From Ichthyophis bannanicus (lineage: Eukaryota; Chordata; Amphibia; Gymnophiona; Ichthyophiidae): 64,000 nt of DNA. The stretch is taken from NCBI GenBank assembly GCA_033557465.1, contig CM066033.1, positions 1,306,247,519 through 1,306,311,518 on the forward strand, read 5' to 3'. This document shows, in pieces, positions 54,150 to 64,000 of this stretch (position 1 is its first letter; every line of letters begins with the position of its first letter). The position numbers and the translations under genes were made by a program. Under the pieces are notes generated by a model that worked only from the letters and a program-made list of their open reading frames with translations, had not been told where the DNA came from and did no database searches.

Positions 54150-54496
54150 GCTTTATCTGTGCTATCCTGGTTCTTATCTCTCCCATCGCTCTTTCGGTGT
54201 TTGTTCTGGTGGATTCTCCTCTAATGCTATCCCACTCTCAGGAGGTGTACCCCAAGGATCTGTCTTGGGTCCACTCCTTTTCTCTCTCTATACCCTTACT
54301 GCACTCATCGCTTTCCATGGCTTTCAGTACCATCTTTACGCTGATGACTCCCAGATCTACCTCTCTACACCTGAAATCTCTCCGGCAATCCAGGCCCAGA
54401 TCTCTGCCTGCCTTTCTGACATTGCTGCTTGGATGTCTCATTGCCATTTGAAATTGAACATGGACAAAACTGAGCTTCTTATGTTTCCCCCTAAAA
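54150..54496 (+). mobile_element. L2-clade RT fragment
   Basis: Encodes [20 protein letters not shown] (motif B), [14 protein letters not shown] (motif C, YADD intact) and [20 protein letters not shown]. It lacks both ends and stops at 54496, where opposite-strand CR1-A begins. Confidence 0.8.
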
Positions 54497-54497
54497 A

Positions 54498-55710
54498 ACA
54501 TAACAGATTAGTAAGACGCGATCTTCCTTATCTAAAACCATGTTGGCTGTCTCCCATTAAGCCAGGACTATATACATGTTCAGTAATTTTGTTCTTTATG
54601 ATGGCTTCTAGCAGTTTTCCCCGGTATTGACGTCAGGCTCACCGGTCTGTAGTTTCCCGGATCACCCCAGGAACCCTTTTTAAAAATTGGCATTACATTG
54701 GCCATCCTCCAATCTTCAGGTATTACAGATGATGTTAATGACAGTTCACAGAAAACTAATAGCATGTCTGCAATCTCATATTTCAGTTCTTTAAAGAACC
54801 TTGGATGTATATCGTCCAGTCCAGGTAATTTGCTACTCTTCAGTTTATCAAATAGTTGTAATAAAACTTCCCGGTGTATCAATATTTCTTTAAATTCTTT
54901 CGCAGTATCACCTTTAAGTACCACTTCAGTCATGGGTAACATCCCTACATCTTCGTCAGTAAAGACTGAAGCAAAGAATTCAGTCTCTCCGCTATGGCCT
55001 TGTCCCCTCTTAGTGCCCATTTTACCCCTCTATTATCTAATGGTCCAATTGACTATCTCATAGGTTTTTGCTACGAATGTACTTGAAAAAGTCTTTATTG
55101 CACGTTTTTGCTTCCACAGCAAGCTTCTTCTCAAATTCTCTCTTTGCCTGCCTTATCGATGCCTTGCATTTAACTTGCCAGTGCTTGTGCCGATTCCAGT
55201 TTTCGTCATTTGGCTCTTTTTTCCATTTCCTGAAAGATGCTTTTTTGCAACAACAGCCTCTCTAACCTCACCTTTAAACCATGCTGGCAGTTTTTTGGAC
55301 TTCCTTCCACTTTTCTCAAAGCGTGGAATACAGCTGGACTGGGCTTCCAAGAAAGTATTTTTAAACAACACCCAAGCTTGATATAAGTCTTTAGCTTTTG
55401 CAACTGCTCCTTTTAGTTTTTTCTTAACAATTTTCCTCATTTTACCATAGTCTCCCTTTCAAAAGTTAAAAAGTAGTACTGTGGATTTCCTTACCATCCC
55501 TCCTCCATTAATTAAATCAAACGCGATCATGCTATGATCAATATTGCCAAGTGGCCCCAACACCCTTATCTCTTGCACCAGATCTCATGTTCCACTAAGG
55601 ACTAGGTCCAAAATGGCTTCCCCTCTGGTTGGTTCATGAACCATCTGCTCCAAGAAGCAGTCATTTATTTATCTAGAAACTTGATCTCCCTAGCATGTCC
55701 TGCCGTGACA
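54498..55710 (-). mobile_element. CR1-A fragment: endonuclease end, linker, RT start
   Basis: Minus-strand frames: 55153-55440 ([20 protein letters not shown]) and 54580-55020 ([39 protein letters not shown]). The left edge begins inside the RT (RSCLTNLLC-like) without the rest of ORF2 or the 3' end. The right edge is the endonuclease (GRAREIK) and abuts the CCT6 copy. It is frameshifted in several places. Confidence 0.8.
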
Positions 55711-56418
55711 CTTATCTACTGAGTTCATGGCTGTTCCACCCCAAGCCAGGGTCAATCTCTCTGTATTTCTTCTTTTAGCTCTGCGCAGAGCTAGGATTCT
55801 TCTTTTGCACGAGCATCTAAAGAAAATGGATCAATACCCTTTTGATTAATGACAACAAAACTGCAGACTTTCCTTTTTAGTTCTATAACTCTGCTTAATC
55901 TATCTTCAATGAACTTTCTCTCTACTTTTACCAGTTTCTCTCTCTCATCTGCACTCTTGTAGAAAATCCAGAGTTCACCTGTGTCTTCTCGTATTCTAAT
56001 GATACACTGCAGGTGAAAATATAAACATTTTCCATTCTTTTCTTTATGTCAGGATGGTGAGCACTATGATCTAAAGCTAAGCCTCTGATCAACGTTATGT
56101 TGTTTTCTATTTTATGTTTCATTTCCATAATTTCAACCATATGGAGATCAATAGGCTCGCCTGTTTTCCTTATAGCCAAAACAAAATCCACTACAGCCTC
56201 CATTAGAACATCAGCCAATCCTGCATGAACTTTGGTACGAAGTGATGTTCTGGCAACATTAACAAGGGTTTCCTGTCCATTTCCTTGCAAATTTTCACTT
56301 GATCCAAAACCTCAAGTGCTTTTTCTTTAGCTGCTTCAAATCCTTCAGTCACAATTCTAGGGTGTAGGCCCTCTGAAATATAAAGATTGGCTTGTTTCAG
56401 GAGCTCACCAATGATAAG
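55711..56418 (-). pseudogene. CCT6: Partial processed copy of CCT6 (chaperonin TCP-1 subunit zeta)
   Basis: Minus-strand frames 56203-56490 and 55928-56290 read [99 protein letters not shown] and [13 protein letters not shown]. After shifts, [32 protein letters not shown] and [20 protein letters not shown] follow, ending at AMNSVD. This is the middle of CCT6, very roughly residues 100-340 of about 530. The parent gene folds actin, tubulin and other proteins in the cytosolic TRiC ring. No introns are present although the parent has many, so it is a retrocopy. Both ends are missing, and frameshifts make it non-coding. Confidence 0.9.
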
Positions 56419-56510
56419 ACCACAAGGAGTAGCAATGAAAGAATAATTTGAACCCTTATGCCCATGGTTGTACATCACTACTCTAACCACTAGGTTTCTT
56501 TTTCACAAGA
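56419..56510 (-). mobile_element. CORE-SINE head joined to the CCT6 copy
   Basis: On the minus strand: CCTAGTGGTTAGAGTAGTG (box A, about 56475-56493), AGGGTTCAAATT (box B, about 56445-56456) and CTCCTTGTGGTCTT (start of CORE). It changes directly into CCT6 coding sequence in the same direction, with no SINE tail. Confidence 0.75.
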
Positions 56511-57572
56511 AGTGGATGGAGACCTATATCAACAGACCCACAGCTGTTTATTGTCACCATAGGCACATCCACCAGATGTTGACTCAGGGGATTGGGGACT
56601 GATGCAACTGCTACTTTTTGATTTTTCCCCTTAAACATTGTTTTTTCTTTGAGAGGGTTAGAGTATGGTATGTTGATGAGTGAAATAAACCTTATAATTT
56701 AAAGGCATATAATTCTAACACAATGCCCCACAAACGGTAAAAAAACAACATTCAAGGGGGTATAGACTTTCTATAGCTCTATACCAAGGACAACAAATCT
56801 TGATGTCAGAAAACTAAATAAAAGTAAAATGATACAGGGCTCTTAGATTTCTCAATGGGATTTGTTTGTTGATTGCAATCCAACCTGTATGTTTTGTAAA
56901 TTGAATAGTTGTACTGCTGCTATTTTGCCCTCTGTTTTTGGCATTCTGTTGATATCCTCACATTTTATAAATAATGTTAAAAAAAGACAACACTATGAAT
57001 GTCAGAAAAAGTAAAACCAAAACGATTAACATTCAGAAAGTACACAAAGAGCAGAGAAAGGAATATCTGGTAAAGCAGAAGGAAGGGAAAGTAGTGAGAA
57101 TGGAAAAAATGTAAGTAGAAGAAAAGATAACTAATGACGGAGAGCAAAGATGCAAGGCTTTCAGCAACGTCTATGAAAGGAGGAAAACCAGAAGTAGAAT
57201 AGTGAGATGAAGAAGAGAAACATATGGAGGGGTCAAGAAAAAAGCAGAAATAGAAAGCCAATATTCTTCTTCGATATTCACTGAAGAAGGGATTGGAGAA
57301 GGACCACTGAATTACAGGCAAGGACAGACGTGGGAATGGAGTAGATACTATGCTCTTTATTAAAGAGCGAGTTTGTGTGTAACTAGCGATATTAAGAAAA
57401 CTCAGACAGATTCTGGTGGACCCATAGAAGGACATAGTCTATAGATCTTTGGAGACATGGGACTAGAGAAGGGTTTATGTAAAAGAAATTGGAAACTATT
57501 GGCTGGTTAATCTTTGGGAGATGGAAAATTAATGGAGTCTCTCCTAAAAGAAAGTTTAGTAAGGTATTTATG
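56511..57572. other. No recognised gene
   Basis: AT-rich sequence; the 152-residue minus-strand frame at 56977-57435 is Phe/Ser-rich and shows no family signature. I see no LINE, SINE or RNA gene. Confidence 0.5.
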
Positions 57573-57580
57573 ATCTAGTG

Positions 57581-57708
57581 CAGGGTGATCCTCAGCCAGT
57601 TTTGTTTTCAGGATATCTACAATGAAATTGCATGAAAGAAATCTGCACGCGGATATCCTGAAAACCTGACTGGCTGGGGGTCCCGCTGGACAGGTTTGAG
57701 AACCACTG
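57581..57708. mobile_element. hAT-like MITE with 8-bp target duplication
   Basis: The outer ends are CAGGGTGATC and GAACCACTG. Long subterminal inverted repeats carry TTTTCAGGATATC and GATATCCTGAAAA. The flanks ATCTAGTG (57573-57580) and ATCTAGTC (57709-57716) match in 7 of 8 bases. Confidence 0.75.
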
Positions 57709-57739
57709 ATCTAGTCAAGTCTAGGATTCGAAGTGGTAT

Positions 57740-58149
57740 GGGCCCGATATTCAGTTGGGTGGGTCAATGCCGTGGCGATGGCATTGAATATCTGGGATAG
57801 GCACCGAGGGGATTCACCCACAGAGCTTAACTGGGTAGCAGCCATATTGGACCGCTACTCGGTTAGTCATCCACGGCTAGAACTAGGCGAGTCAAAAGCT
57901 TGACTAGTTTTAGCCATGGATGGCTACCGGGTAGCGGTCCAATATCGTCACTACCTGATTGCTAGGACTCCGCTCCAGAATGCCCCCAACACGCTCTGAT
58001 GCTAACCAAATAGCATCAGGGCACGTAGGTGACATAGGCAGGAATATTCAACAGTATTAACCGTGTAGGTGCCATTGAATATTCCCATCTAAGGCATTTA
58101 CATGATTTACAGGGCTGTAAACTGTGTAAATGCCTTTCGAATATTGGCC
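57740..58149. mobile_element. Palindromic MITE
   Basis: Ends GGGCCCGATATTCAG and CGAATATTGGCC are near complements. The interior has an inverted repeat built on TAGCAGCCATATTGGACCGC near 57836 and GGGTAGCGGTCCAATATCG near 57928, and another on AAGGCATTTACA near 58090. A short TAT/TTA duplication is possible but not clear. Confidence 0.6.
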
Positions 58150-58189
58150 TTATGTTTTCACCAGAAGGAAATAATGCCCTGAGAGAAAC

Positions 58190-58545
58190 TATCAAAATTG
58201 TTAAAGGTCTACATGACATGAAACTTAAGGATTTAGGTATGTTTGCCATGCAGGAAAGGACAGAAAAGGGCAATATGACAGAGACATTTAAATACCTCAA
58301 AGGTTTGAACTGGGCAACAAAAGCATACCTTCTTCTGAGGAAAAAAATGCTATCTAAGAAGAGGTTATGAGGCTCCAGACATATCTGAAAATATTTCTTC
58401 GAGGAAAGGCTGGTGGATGCATGGAATAGAATCCTAAAGATCTCTAAAGGAAAAAAAAAGACTGTAGAGCTTTGTAGTTGGTATGGAAGTGCAGACTGGA
58501 TAAGCTGTATGGTTTTTATCTGCCATCATATTTCTACGTTAAAGG
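58190..58545 (+). mobile_element. CR1-B C-terminus and 3' end
   Basis: Encodes VKGLHDMKLKDLGMFAMQER and MTETFKYLKGLN, a degenerate CR1-B C-terminus. The 3' end reads TATCTGCCATCATATTTCTA. Confidence 0.65.
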
Positions 58546-58610
58546 GGATGGAAACAAAAATGGTAATGAAATTTTTTTAAAAAGCCTATGATAAGCAGAG
58601 AGGACTCTTA

Positions 58611-59007
58611 GGAGCATGCTTACTAAGACCTGGGCTGCTAATGTGCATGTGGGCCACGTTAGCAGTGCAGGGCTCATCGCTAACTGCAGGGATGCGTGTA
58701 CATCTGTCCCCCTGCAGTTAGTGCAGATGCCGTGTGGTACAGCAGAAACCAAGTCACGGGTATAACTAGCGCCACCCATTAAGGTGGCATTAGTTGCACC
58801 CTCGCTACCTGCATCAAGCACAGTTAATGCAGACCACTAAGACCTGCACTAGCCACGATGCACCAGGAAAGCCCCTGTCTCACCTAATCCACACCCTGAC
58901 ATGTGCTACTAGAGTAGTGCAGTTGCCCACGCTACCTTTTTGCATGGTGTCCAAACTGCACACTAACCCCACTCTACCCTGGTAGCACAGTTTAGTAAAC
59001 ATGCTTC
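58611..59007. mobile_element. Harbinger-like MITE with TTA duplication
   Basis: The ends GGAGCATGCTTACTAAG and TTTAGTAAACATGCTTC are near complements of about 17 bases. TTA occurs directly outside both ends (58608-58610 and 59008-59010), the TWA form used by PIF/Harbinger. The interior has no coding sequence and carries internal inverted repeats with GTTAGC. Confidence 0.65.
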
Positions 59008-59144
59008 TTACTGAGTAAGAGAAATGTAATGAAGTACTGGAATGACCTGAATACAGTTGTGGTTGCAAGTCAAAACAGCAGAGATATGATTGCATTGGAC
59101 TGCCAAGACAACACTGGAACAACATGCCCATGTTCCCTGTAAAT

Positions 59145-59302
59145 ATATGTGTAAATAGTTAATATGGTTATCCAAGTTGAGATCCCTGTTATTTGTAATT
59201 ACGGTGTAATCCCCCACCGTAAAATACCTTGATGTTCCATGTAAACCGCACTGATATCGAATAGCGCGGTACATAAGAAAAATAAATAAATAAATAAAAT
59301 AA
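59145..59302 (+). mobile_element. L2-type LINE 3' end
   Basis: A stem-loop at 59244-59270 (ACCGCACT with AGCGCGGT) is followed by ACATAAGAAAAATAAATAAA, a simple AAAT tail. Only the last ~150 bases of a 5'-truncated copy are present. Confidence 0.65.
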
Positions 59303-59406
59303 CAGTGCAAAGCATTCAGATGAACATTTTCTTTACTGTGAACATTTTTTTATGGCCATTTAGGGAAGCTCGTTCCCTGCACATACAGATCATTTCTGGG
59401 TGGGTT

Positions 59407-59610
59407 TTAATCAACGTTCCTGACAAGCTACACGGGAGTCCTCTGCCCGTGCTGCTGCTGCTGGAAGTAGGAGATGCTGTGATATTGCACTTTAGTCGTG
59501 AAGAGTGGTGCCTGCTTCTTGCAAGTAAAAAGCTTAATATCACAGCACCAGTAGCAGCGAGGGCAGAGGAATCCCATGCAGCTTGACGGGAACATTGGTT
59601 TCATTTAGTC
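59407..59610. repeat. Imperfect inverted duplication, arms of about 75 bases
   Basis: 59407-59486 and the complement of 59537-59610 agree at about 80% with one 15-base gap. Shared blocks include CAAGCT, CCTCTGCCC and GCTGTGATATT. The loop is about 50 bases. A (GA)n run lies further on at about 59668-59690. The two arms encode related peptides on opposite strands (NVPDKLHGSPLPVLLL and NVPVKLHGIPLPSLLL), a result of the duplication rather than proof of a gene. Confidence 0.65.
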
Positions 59611-60334
59611 TAAGCCTCACAGTGCCATGCAAGGATGAATTGCAACAAAGAGCTTGAGGAGAAAAAGACAGAGAGAGAGAGAGAGAGAGCATGCTGAGAA
59701 AGGGAAGATGAGAGAAAGAGCAAGTGAGAGAAAGCCTTTCAGTGGGAGAAAACAACCTTGAGCATCAGAGCTACTTGGTATGCAGGTTATTGATGTCCTT
59801 TGGAAATGGTTGTAAATCTCATCTCTATATGTCTCAGAAAAACAAAAAAAGAACCGTCACCTGTTTTAGCCTGATCAGGATTGCATGCTGATGGCACACA
59901 GCCTGACCTCATGTTTTCTCGTGTTGGATCTGGTGACCTAGTAGTAACATCATCTGCAGCACAACATCATCACGACTGACAGGGTCAATCCATGGTAGAT
60001 GTCACTAAACCAACATCTCCTCCAAGGATTCCGAGGAATGGCATGGAGCTTTCACAGCTGACTTTCGATGGTGGTGGAAGGTGGGGAGGGCAAAGGGAGT
60101 GCAGCTAAATATGCCGGGCTATTCATCATCATGAAATGAGAGGGGGTGCGTGCTTGGGGTTAGTAGGACAGCAGCCTGCCTCCTCCCTTCAGCTCACTGA
60201 TAAACTTAGCATATACCTCTTAAAAGTAGGGCCTTGGGGCCAAAAAAGGTATTTGGAGAGGGCAGTAAGGGGTGGGAGGCCTTGGTATGAACAAGTCAGT
60301 GCGCCCAGGGCAAGAGTCTATTTATACATGCATG
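59611..60334. other. No recognised gene or repeat
   Basis: Apart from the GA run noted with the inverted duplication, I see no element end, LINE frame or RNA gene here. Confidence 0.5.
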
Positions 60335-61250
60335 CATGATTATTCAATATACCACCTTTCAAACAATGCTTGATGGCAAAGTTAAGTAAACAGAAACTAA
60401 AACATAAAATAAAGCATGTCATAGAAAATGGAGACATTAGGATGCCCTATGTAGCACATCACTAATTAACCTTTACATCTGTCAGTGCATTGAGAAACAG
60501 AAGGATATAAATATGGCAGCAATGGCAGTGACATCACACATCATTTGCATCAATAATCAGGAGGCACTAGCTGAAAGTGCCAAGTTTTTAGACCATTTTT
60601 TAATTATTTATAAGAACTTTCTAATCACAGGTTCATAGGCAGAAAGTTCCTAAGAGAGGAGCTAAGCAACAGAAGACACCTCGGTAGCTAGATTTGAATT
60701 TCCTCTGAAGATAGGAAGGGATTACCAAAAGACCGGCCTGAGATGATCTTATAGTGCGACTGGGATAGTGAGGGATCAGAAATGAGAACAAATATACCAG
60801 GAAACTTGTAGAAAATACACGATCAGCAAAGTAGTAACATTTTACATTTCTCTCTACTGCAGATGGGAAGACAGTGCTGCTCAGCCTGGAAAGGGGTCAC
60901 GTGATCATAATGTCTGCCACTATAAAGTAATTTTGCAGTAACTACACATTCTATATTTGTTGAAGTAACTCAAAAAGGAGTTACAGTAGTCTATCCTATT
61001 CATGATGCATCTTCAGTGCTCTCTGGTCAAGGAAAGGTCATAAAGATCTTATTGTTCTAAGTGGACAAAGCATTTTCTTAACAGTAGATTAAATATGTGG
61101 AGAAAAGGAGCTTTTTTTTATCAAGGATGATTCTTAAGCATGGAATGGCATCTTTGACTGGGAAAGGTAGGTCTAAAATGTGTTTGGATCAGATTGGCAG
61201 GTTCTTTCATTAACCATATGGCCTCTGATTTAAGATATAGTAGCATAGTA
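60335..61250 (-). mobile_element. Degraded L2-clade LINE
   Basis: ATATACCACCTTTCAAACAA at the left resembles an L2-type end. Further right, AAAGGGGTCACGTGATCATA and GAGTTACAGTAGTCTATCC match the antisense L2 C-terminal region at 6155-6290. No open frame remains. Confidence 0.5.
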
Positions 61251-61257
61251 GCACACT

Positions 61258-61663
61258 GGTCTCCTCTCCACCGCCCTGAGGCAGCCCATAAGAGGGAGGG
61301 CGCCATCGGGCGCATCAGAAGCACGCCGTTCTCCTCTCCACTGCCCTGAGGCAGTCCATAAGAGGGAGGGCGCCATTGGGTGCATCAGAAGCACGCCGGT
61401 CTGCTCTCCACCCCCCTGAGGCAGCCCATAAGAGGGAGGGCACCATCGGGCGCATCAGAAGCACGCCGGTCTCCTCTCCACCGCCCTGAGGCAGCCCATA
61501 AGAGGGAGGGCGCCATCGGGCACATCAGAAGCATGCCGGTCTCCTCTCCACCGCCCTGAGGCAGCCCATAAGAGGGATGGCGCCATCGGGCACATCAGAA
61601 GCATGCCGGTCTCCTCTCTACCGCCCTGAGGCAGCCCATAAGAGGGAGGGTGCCATCGGGCAT
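61258..61663. repeat. 70-bp tandem repeat, about six copies
   Basis: Units start at 61258, 61328, 61398, 61468, 61538 and 61608 with GGTCTCCTCTCCACCGCCCT; exact spacing 70 bases and a few substitutions per unit. The 198-residue minus-strand frame across it (61455-62051) is a shadow, since 70 is not a multiple of three. Confidence 0.92.
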
Positions 61664-63384
61664 GCCCGTGCCTGGCAGGCCCATGCCTGAGGGCCTCGCC
61701 AGAGGGCCCTTTGGTGTGGCCCTTAGGCAGGGGACGCAGGCGGAAGCAAACCCCCAGGTTCAACGGCCCTGCTCCAGCTGACCAGCCTCTGCGCTGCAGC
61801 TCCAGCCCGATCAGCATCATCGAGGGAGAGCGGGAAGGTAAGCTCTGCCCTACTCCCCTCCGACAAGGCCAATCGGGGCCCTCTTGCACTTTACTAAGCT
61901 CGCAGTCTCTCCAGGCGTGGCCCTTAAGCATGGGACCACAGGGGGCCCTGCCAGGTACCAGCCCCGATTGCTCACTCCACCACCCCCTGAGCCCTGACTG
62001 GCGGCAGTAAAGGTGCAGAGGGGCTGCGACCCCTTCTGCCCTAACCGGCACCTAACCTGGACCCATTACTAGCATGACCACAACCTTACTTAGGATCAGC
62101 GTCAGGGAGTCGAGCAGAGGTACGTTCCTCCCTGATCGGCTCCCCAAAGCCAATCTGATCTTGCTTCCCATCGCCTGCATAGAACTGCTACCCATCGCCT
62201 GCACAGAACTGCTACCCATTGCTTGCTCAGACCCTGCTGCCCACCACAACTGCTACCCATTGCCTGTATAGAACTGCTACTCATTGCTTGCTCAGACCTT
62301 GCTGCCCACTACCATGCCCCACATCTCATTGTCCTTCTCTTCCCCATCCTCCCCAACTGCCTCCCCTCCTATCAACACCCTCCCTCCTCTTCTCCCTCCC
62401 CTCCCCCTACCTTCCTCACTTCTCCCTCCATTCTGCTCCCTAGCCTAGCATCTGCTCTTGAGCTTCTTCACACCATTCCCCGCATTCAACCAGCCCCCCT
62501 CTCCTTAAGGCAACCCCACCCTCGCTTCCGCCGTACTGTCTCCACTTTACCTCGCTCTCTAATACTCATTCTCCTTCTCTCATCAGGTAACATCAACCCA
62601 ACCCTGCCCCCCCCCCCGATTTCCTTCTCACACTAAAAAAAGTTCCTCACGTACCCCATCTAATCTCATCCACATCCCACTCTTCCCTCCTTCCGCCCTC
62701 CCCCATTCATCCCACAATCACTCATCCATAAATATCAACTCCAACCCTACCCCCAAAAAGAATCCCTCACACAACCTACCTGATACCATCAATTTACCCC
62801 TCATTTCCCCTCCCTCATGTCCCCCTTGGAGAGCACATACACCCAGGCATACCCACCCACACCCTGCTCCCTCTAAATCTCAGCATTACCCTAGAAATAG
62901 GCCCCCACACACACGTAACTTATCCAACCTTATCCATATCCCTCTCCTCCCCCTCACCACTCTCCCGTTTTCATGCGCCCTATGGAACGCATGCTCAGTC
63001 ATTTAAAAAAAACACTTTTATCCACAATCTTTTTATCTCTAATGCCCTACACCTTCTTGCCTTGACTGAGACCTGGCTTCCCCCAGACGATACCGCTTCC
63101 ATTGCCTCTCTCTGCTATGGGGACTACCAGTTCTCCCATACACCTCAATCTACTGGTCGCGGTGGTGGCATTGGCCTTCTTCTCGCTCCCTCCTGCCAAT
63201 TCCAACCCCTCCTGCCACCCCAATCACACTCCCCCCTCTCCTTCGAAGTCCACTCCATTCGCCTCCTCACACCACTTCCCCTCCGAGTAGCTGTTATTTA
63301 TCGCCCACCCGACAAATCCAAATCAACCTTCCTCACCGACTTCGACTCCTGGCTTTCTGCCTTTATGGATCCCTCCTCCCCTAC
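61664..63384 (+). mobile_element. L2-clade LINE 5' portion (long CT-rich leader and endonuclease)
   Basis: 61664-62230 is GC-rich with short repeats (AGAACTGCTACCCAT three times near 62180-62275). 62300-63000 is strongly C/T-rich without a convincing gene. The endonuclease follows. The 70-bp array lies directly upstream and may belong to the same leader. The element is cut at 63384 by an opposite-strand L2 end. Confidence 0.6.
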
Positions 63385-63390
63385 TATGTT
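63000..63390 (+). pseudogene. L2-clade ORF2 endonuclease N-terminus
   Basis: After a shift near 63010, the frame at 63062-63523 reads LALTETWLPPDDTASIASLC (the E of TETWL is a catalytic acid), GDYQFSHTPQSTGRGGGIGL and LRVAVIYRPPDKSKSTFLTD (the YRPP block of the endonuclease). The reading ends at about 63385 where the inserted L2 tail starts; the residues after that are not part of the protein. Family role: nicks target DNA for L2 insertion. It is truncated before the catalytic SDH block. Confidence 0.8.
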
Positions 63391-64000
63391 TATGTTTTAT
63401 GTTTATTTATTTGATAAACCGCCCTTCAGTAACAATCAGGGCGGTGTACAGTCTACAAAAAGTCCGGAAAGGGCACAAGGCCAACGAAATCGAAAGGAAG
63501 TTTTCAATTCTTTGATAGGATAGTAAGAGGAAGAGAGAGACAGGACAGGACATAGGTAAATATAGTATTGGGAGGGAGATACAGAGGCGAGCGTAGGAAG
63601 GCTAATTACTTAAAAGGAGAGGGAAGGTCAAAGGCCAGGAAAAGGAGATGAGTCTTTAGATTATGTTTAAAGGTGGGATGGTGGGGTTCCAGATGGAGGG
63701 AGGAAGGGATGGCATTCCAAAGGGCAGGACCTAAAAAAAAGAAGGCAGAGGAACGTGTGGATTGTAGATGAGCGCTGGAGGGAGAGGGAAGGGTAAGGCG
63801 GTTGAGGTGAAAAGATCGGAGCGTGTGCCTGGGAGAATGGAAGGTGACGAGATCCGCTAGATATTGTGAAGTACTTGTGTGGAGAGCTTCATGAACCAGA
63901 GAGAGCAGTTTGAATTGTGCGCGGAAGGGAATAGGTAGCCAGTGGAGGTGGAGGAGAAGGGGTGTTATGTGGTCTCGGAGAGTGGAGTGCGTAATAAGTC
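63385..64000 (-). mobile_element. L2-clade LINE 3' part, running off the window
   Basis: TTTATGTTTATTTATTTGAT tail and a stem-loop at 63418-63444 (ACCGCCCT with AGGGCGGT), then 3' UTR and C-terminal coding sequence on the minus strand. It is inserted in the L2 endonuclease above. Confidence 0.8.
63640..64000 (-). pseudogene. L2-clade ORF2 C-terminus (partial at window edge)
   Basis: From the right edge the minus strand reads DHITPLLLHLHWLPIPFRAQ, FKLLSLVHEALHTSTSQYLA, TLRSFHLNRLTLPSPSSAHL, FFLGPALWNAIPSSLHLEP and HNLKTHLLF. This is the same block as 5850-6250 (LLDLHWLPINSRIKYKILL, LWNELPLTLR) but a distinct subfamily. The frame appears open in the part visible. The RT lies beyond the window. 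Confidence 0.78.

Noticed and set aside
55711..56418. Functional CCT6 exon set
   Set aside because: It is intronless, lacks both ends and has frameshifts.
56977..57435. 152-residue Phe/Ser-rich frame as a membrane protein
   Set aside because: Antisense to purine-rich DNA, no start context, no homologous motif.
61258..61663. CRISPR-like direct repeats
   Set aside because: Units are contiguous with no unique spacers, and the sequence is vertebrate; it is a minisatellite.
61455..62051. A 198-residue minus-strand frame over the 70-bp array and GC-rich leader
   Set aside because: The repeat unit is not a multiple of three, composition explains the open frame, and no family signature is present.

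Overview
The window is about 64 kb of vertebrate nuclear DNA made almost entirely of transposable elements in several layers. I find no intact host gene. The one host-derived sequence is a broken intronless copy of the chaperonin gene CCT6. The mix is an L1 with two ORFs, two CR1 subfamilies, L2-clade LINEs, a BovB-type RTE LINE, tRNA-headed CORE-SINEs, two DIRS elements, a mariner and several hAT- or Harbinger-like MITEs. Mammals and birds lack DIRS elements, so this points to an amphibian or reptile. The CR1 3' end with GAACATAA tails, the L2 ends and the DIRS family together suggest an amphibian, most likely a caecilian. That placement is inference from repeat content, not from a marker gene.

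Layout. 1-14560: one nearly full-length L1 (+), split by a BovB LINE (3699-4974, with an exact 10-bp target duplication) and by an adjacent L2 (5483-7998, -) and CR1 (7999-12930, -); the CR1 carries a CORE-SINE. 14565-18035: a second CR1 subfamily (+), then a CR1 copy in two opposite orientations. 18143-24690: DIRS copy 1 (-), with a young CR1 inserted in its recombinase gene. 24691-30358: fragments of CR1, L2 and RTE. 30359-36418: CR1 (+), BovB LINE (+) with a SINE-like 3' end, CR1 (+). 37600-41690: CR1 pieces (-) flanking a CORE-SINE with a BovB tail. 42206-43820: mariner (-) with a nested hAT. 43950-47115: CR1, MITE and L2 fragments. 47123-52784: DIRS copy 2 (-), nearly complete. 52788-56510: CR1 and L2 fragments and a SINE-CCT6 chimera. 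56511-59610: MITEs, LINE tails and an inverted duplication. 60335-64000: L2 remnants and a 70-bp tandem array.

How parts work together. DIRS copy 2 has the complete working plan of the order: Gag, overlapping RT/RNase H and tyrosine recombinase frames, inverted terminal repeats, and an internal complementary region (ICR) that carries both termini. The ICR in each copy matches that copy's own variant ends, which fits ICR-templated repair of the ends during replication. The CORE-SINEs depend on LINE machinery: one copy ends in an L2-type tail and another in a BovB-type tail, and both LINE families are present here.

Most LINE ORFs carry stops or frameshifts. The best preserved frames are a 743-residue CR1 ORF2 portion (19511-21742), the DIRS copy 2 RT/RNase H (690 residues) and the DIRS copy 2 recombinase frame (745 residues). 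CR1-A below means the subfamily with TTATGTTC tails; CR1-B means the subfamily with ATGTTACT or ATGTTTCT tails.
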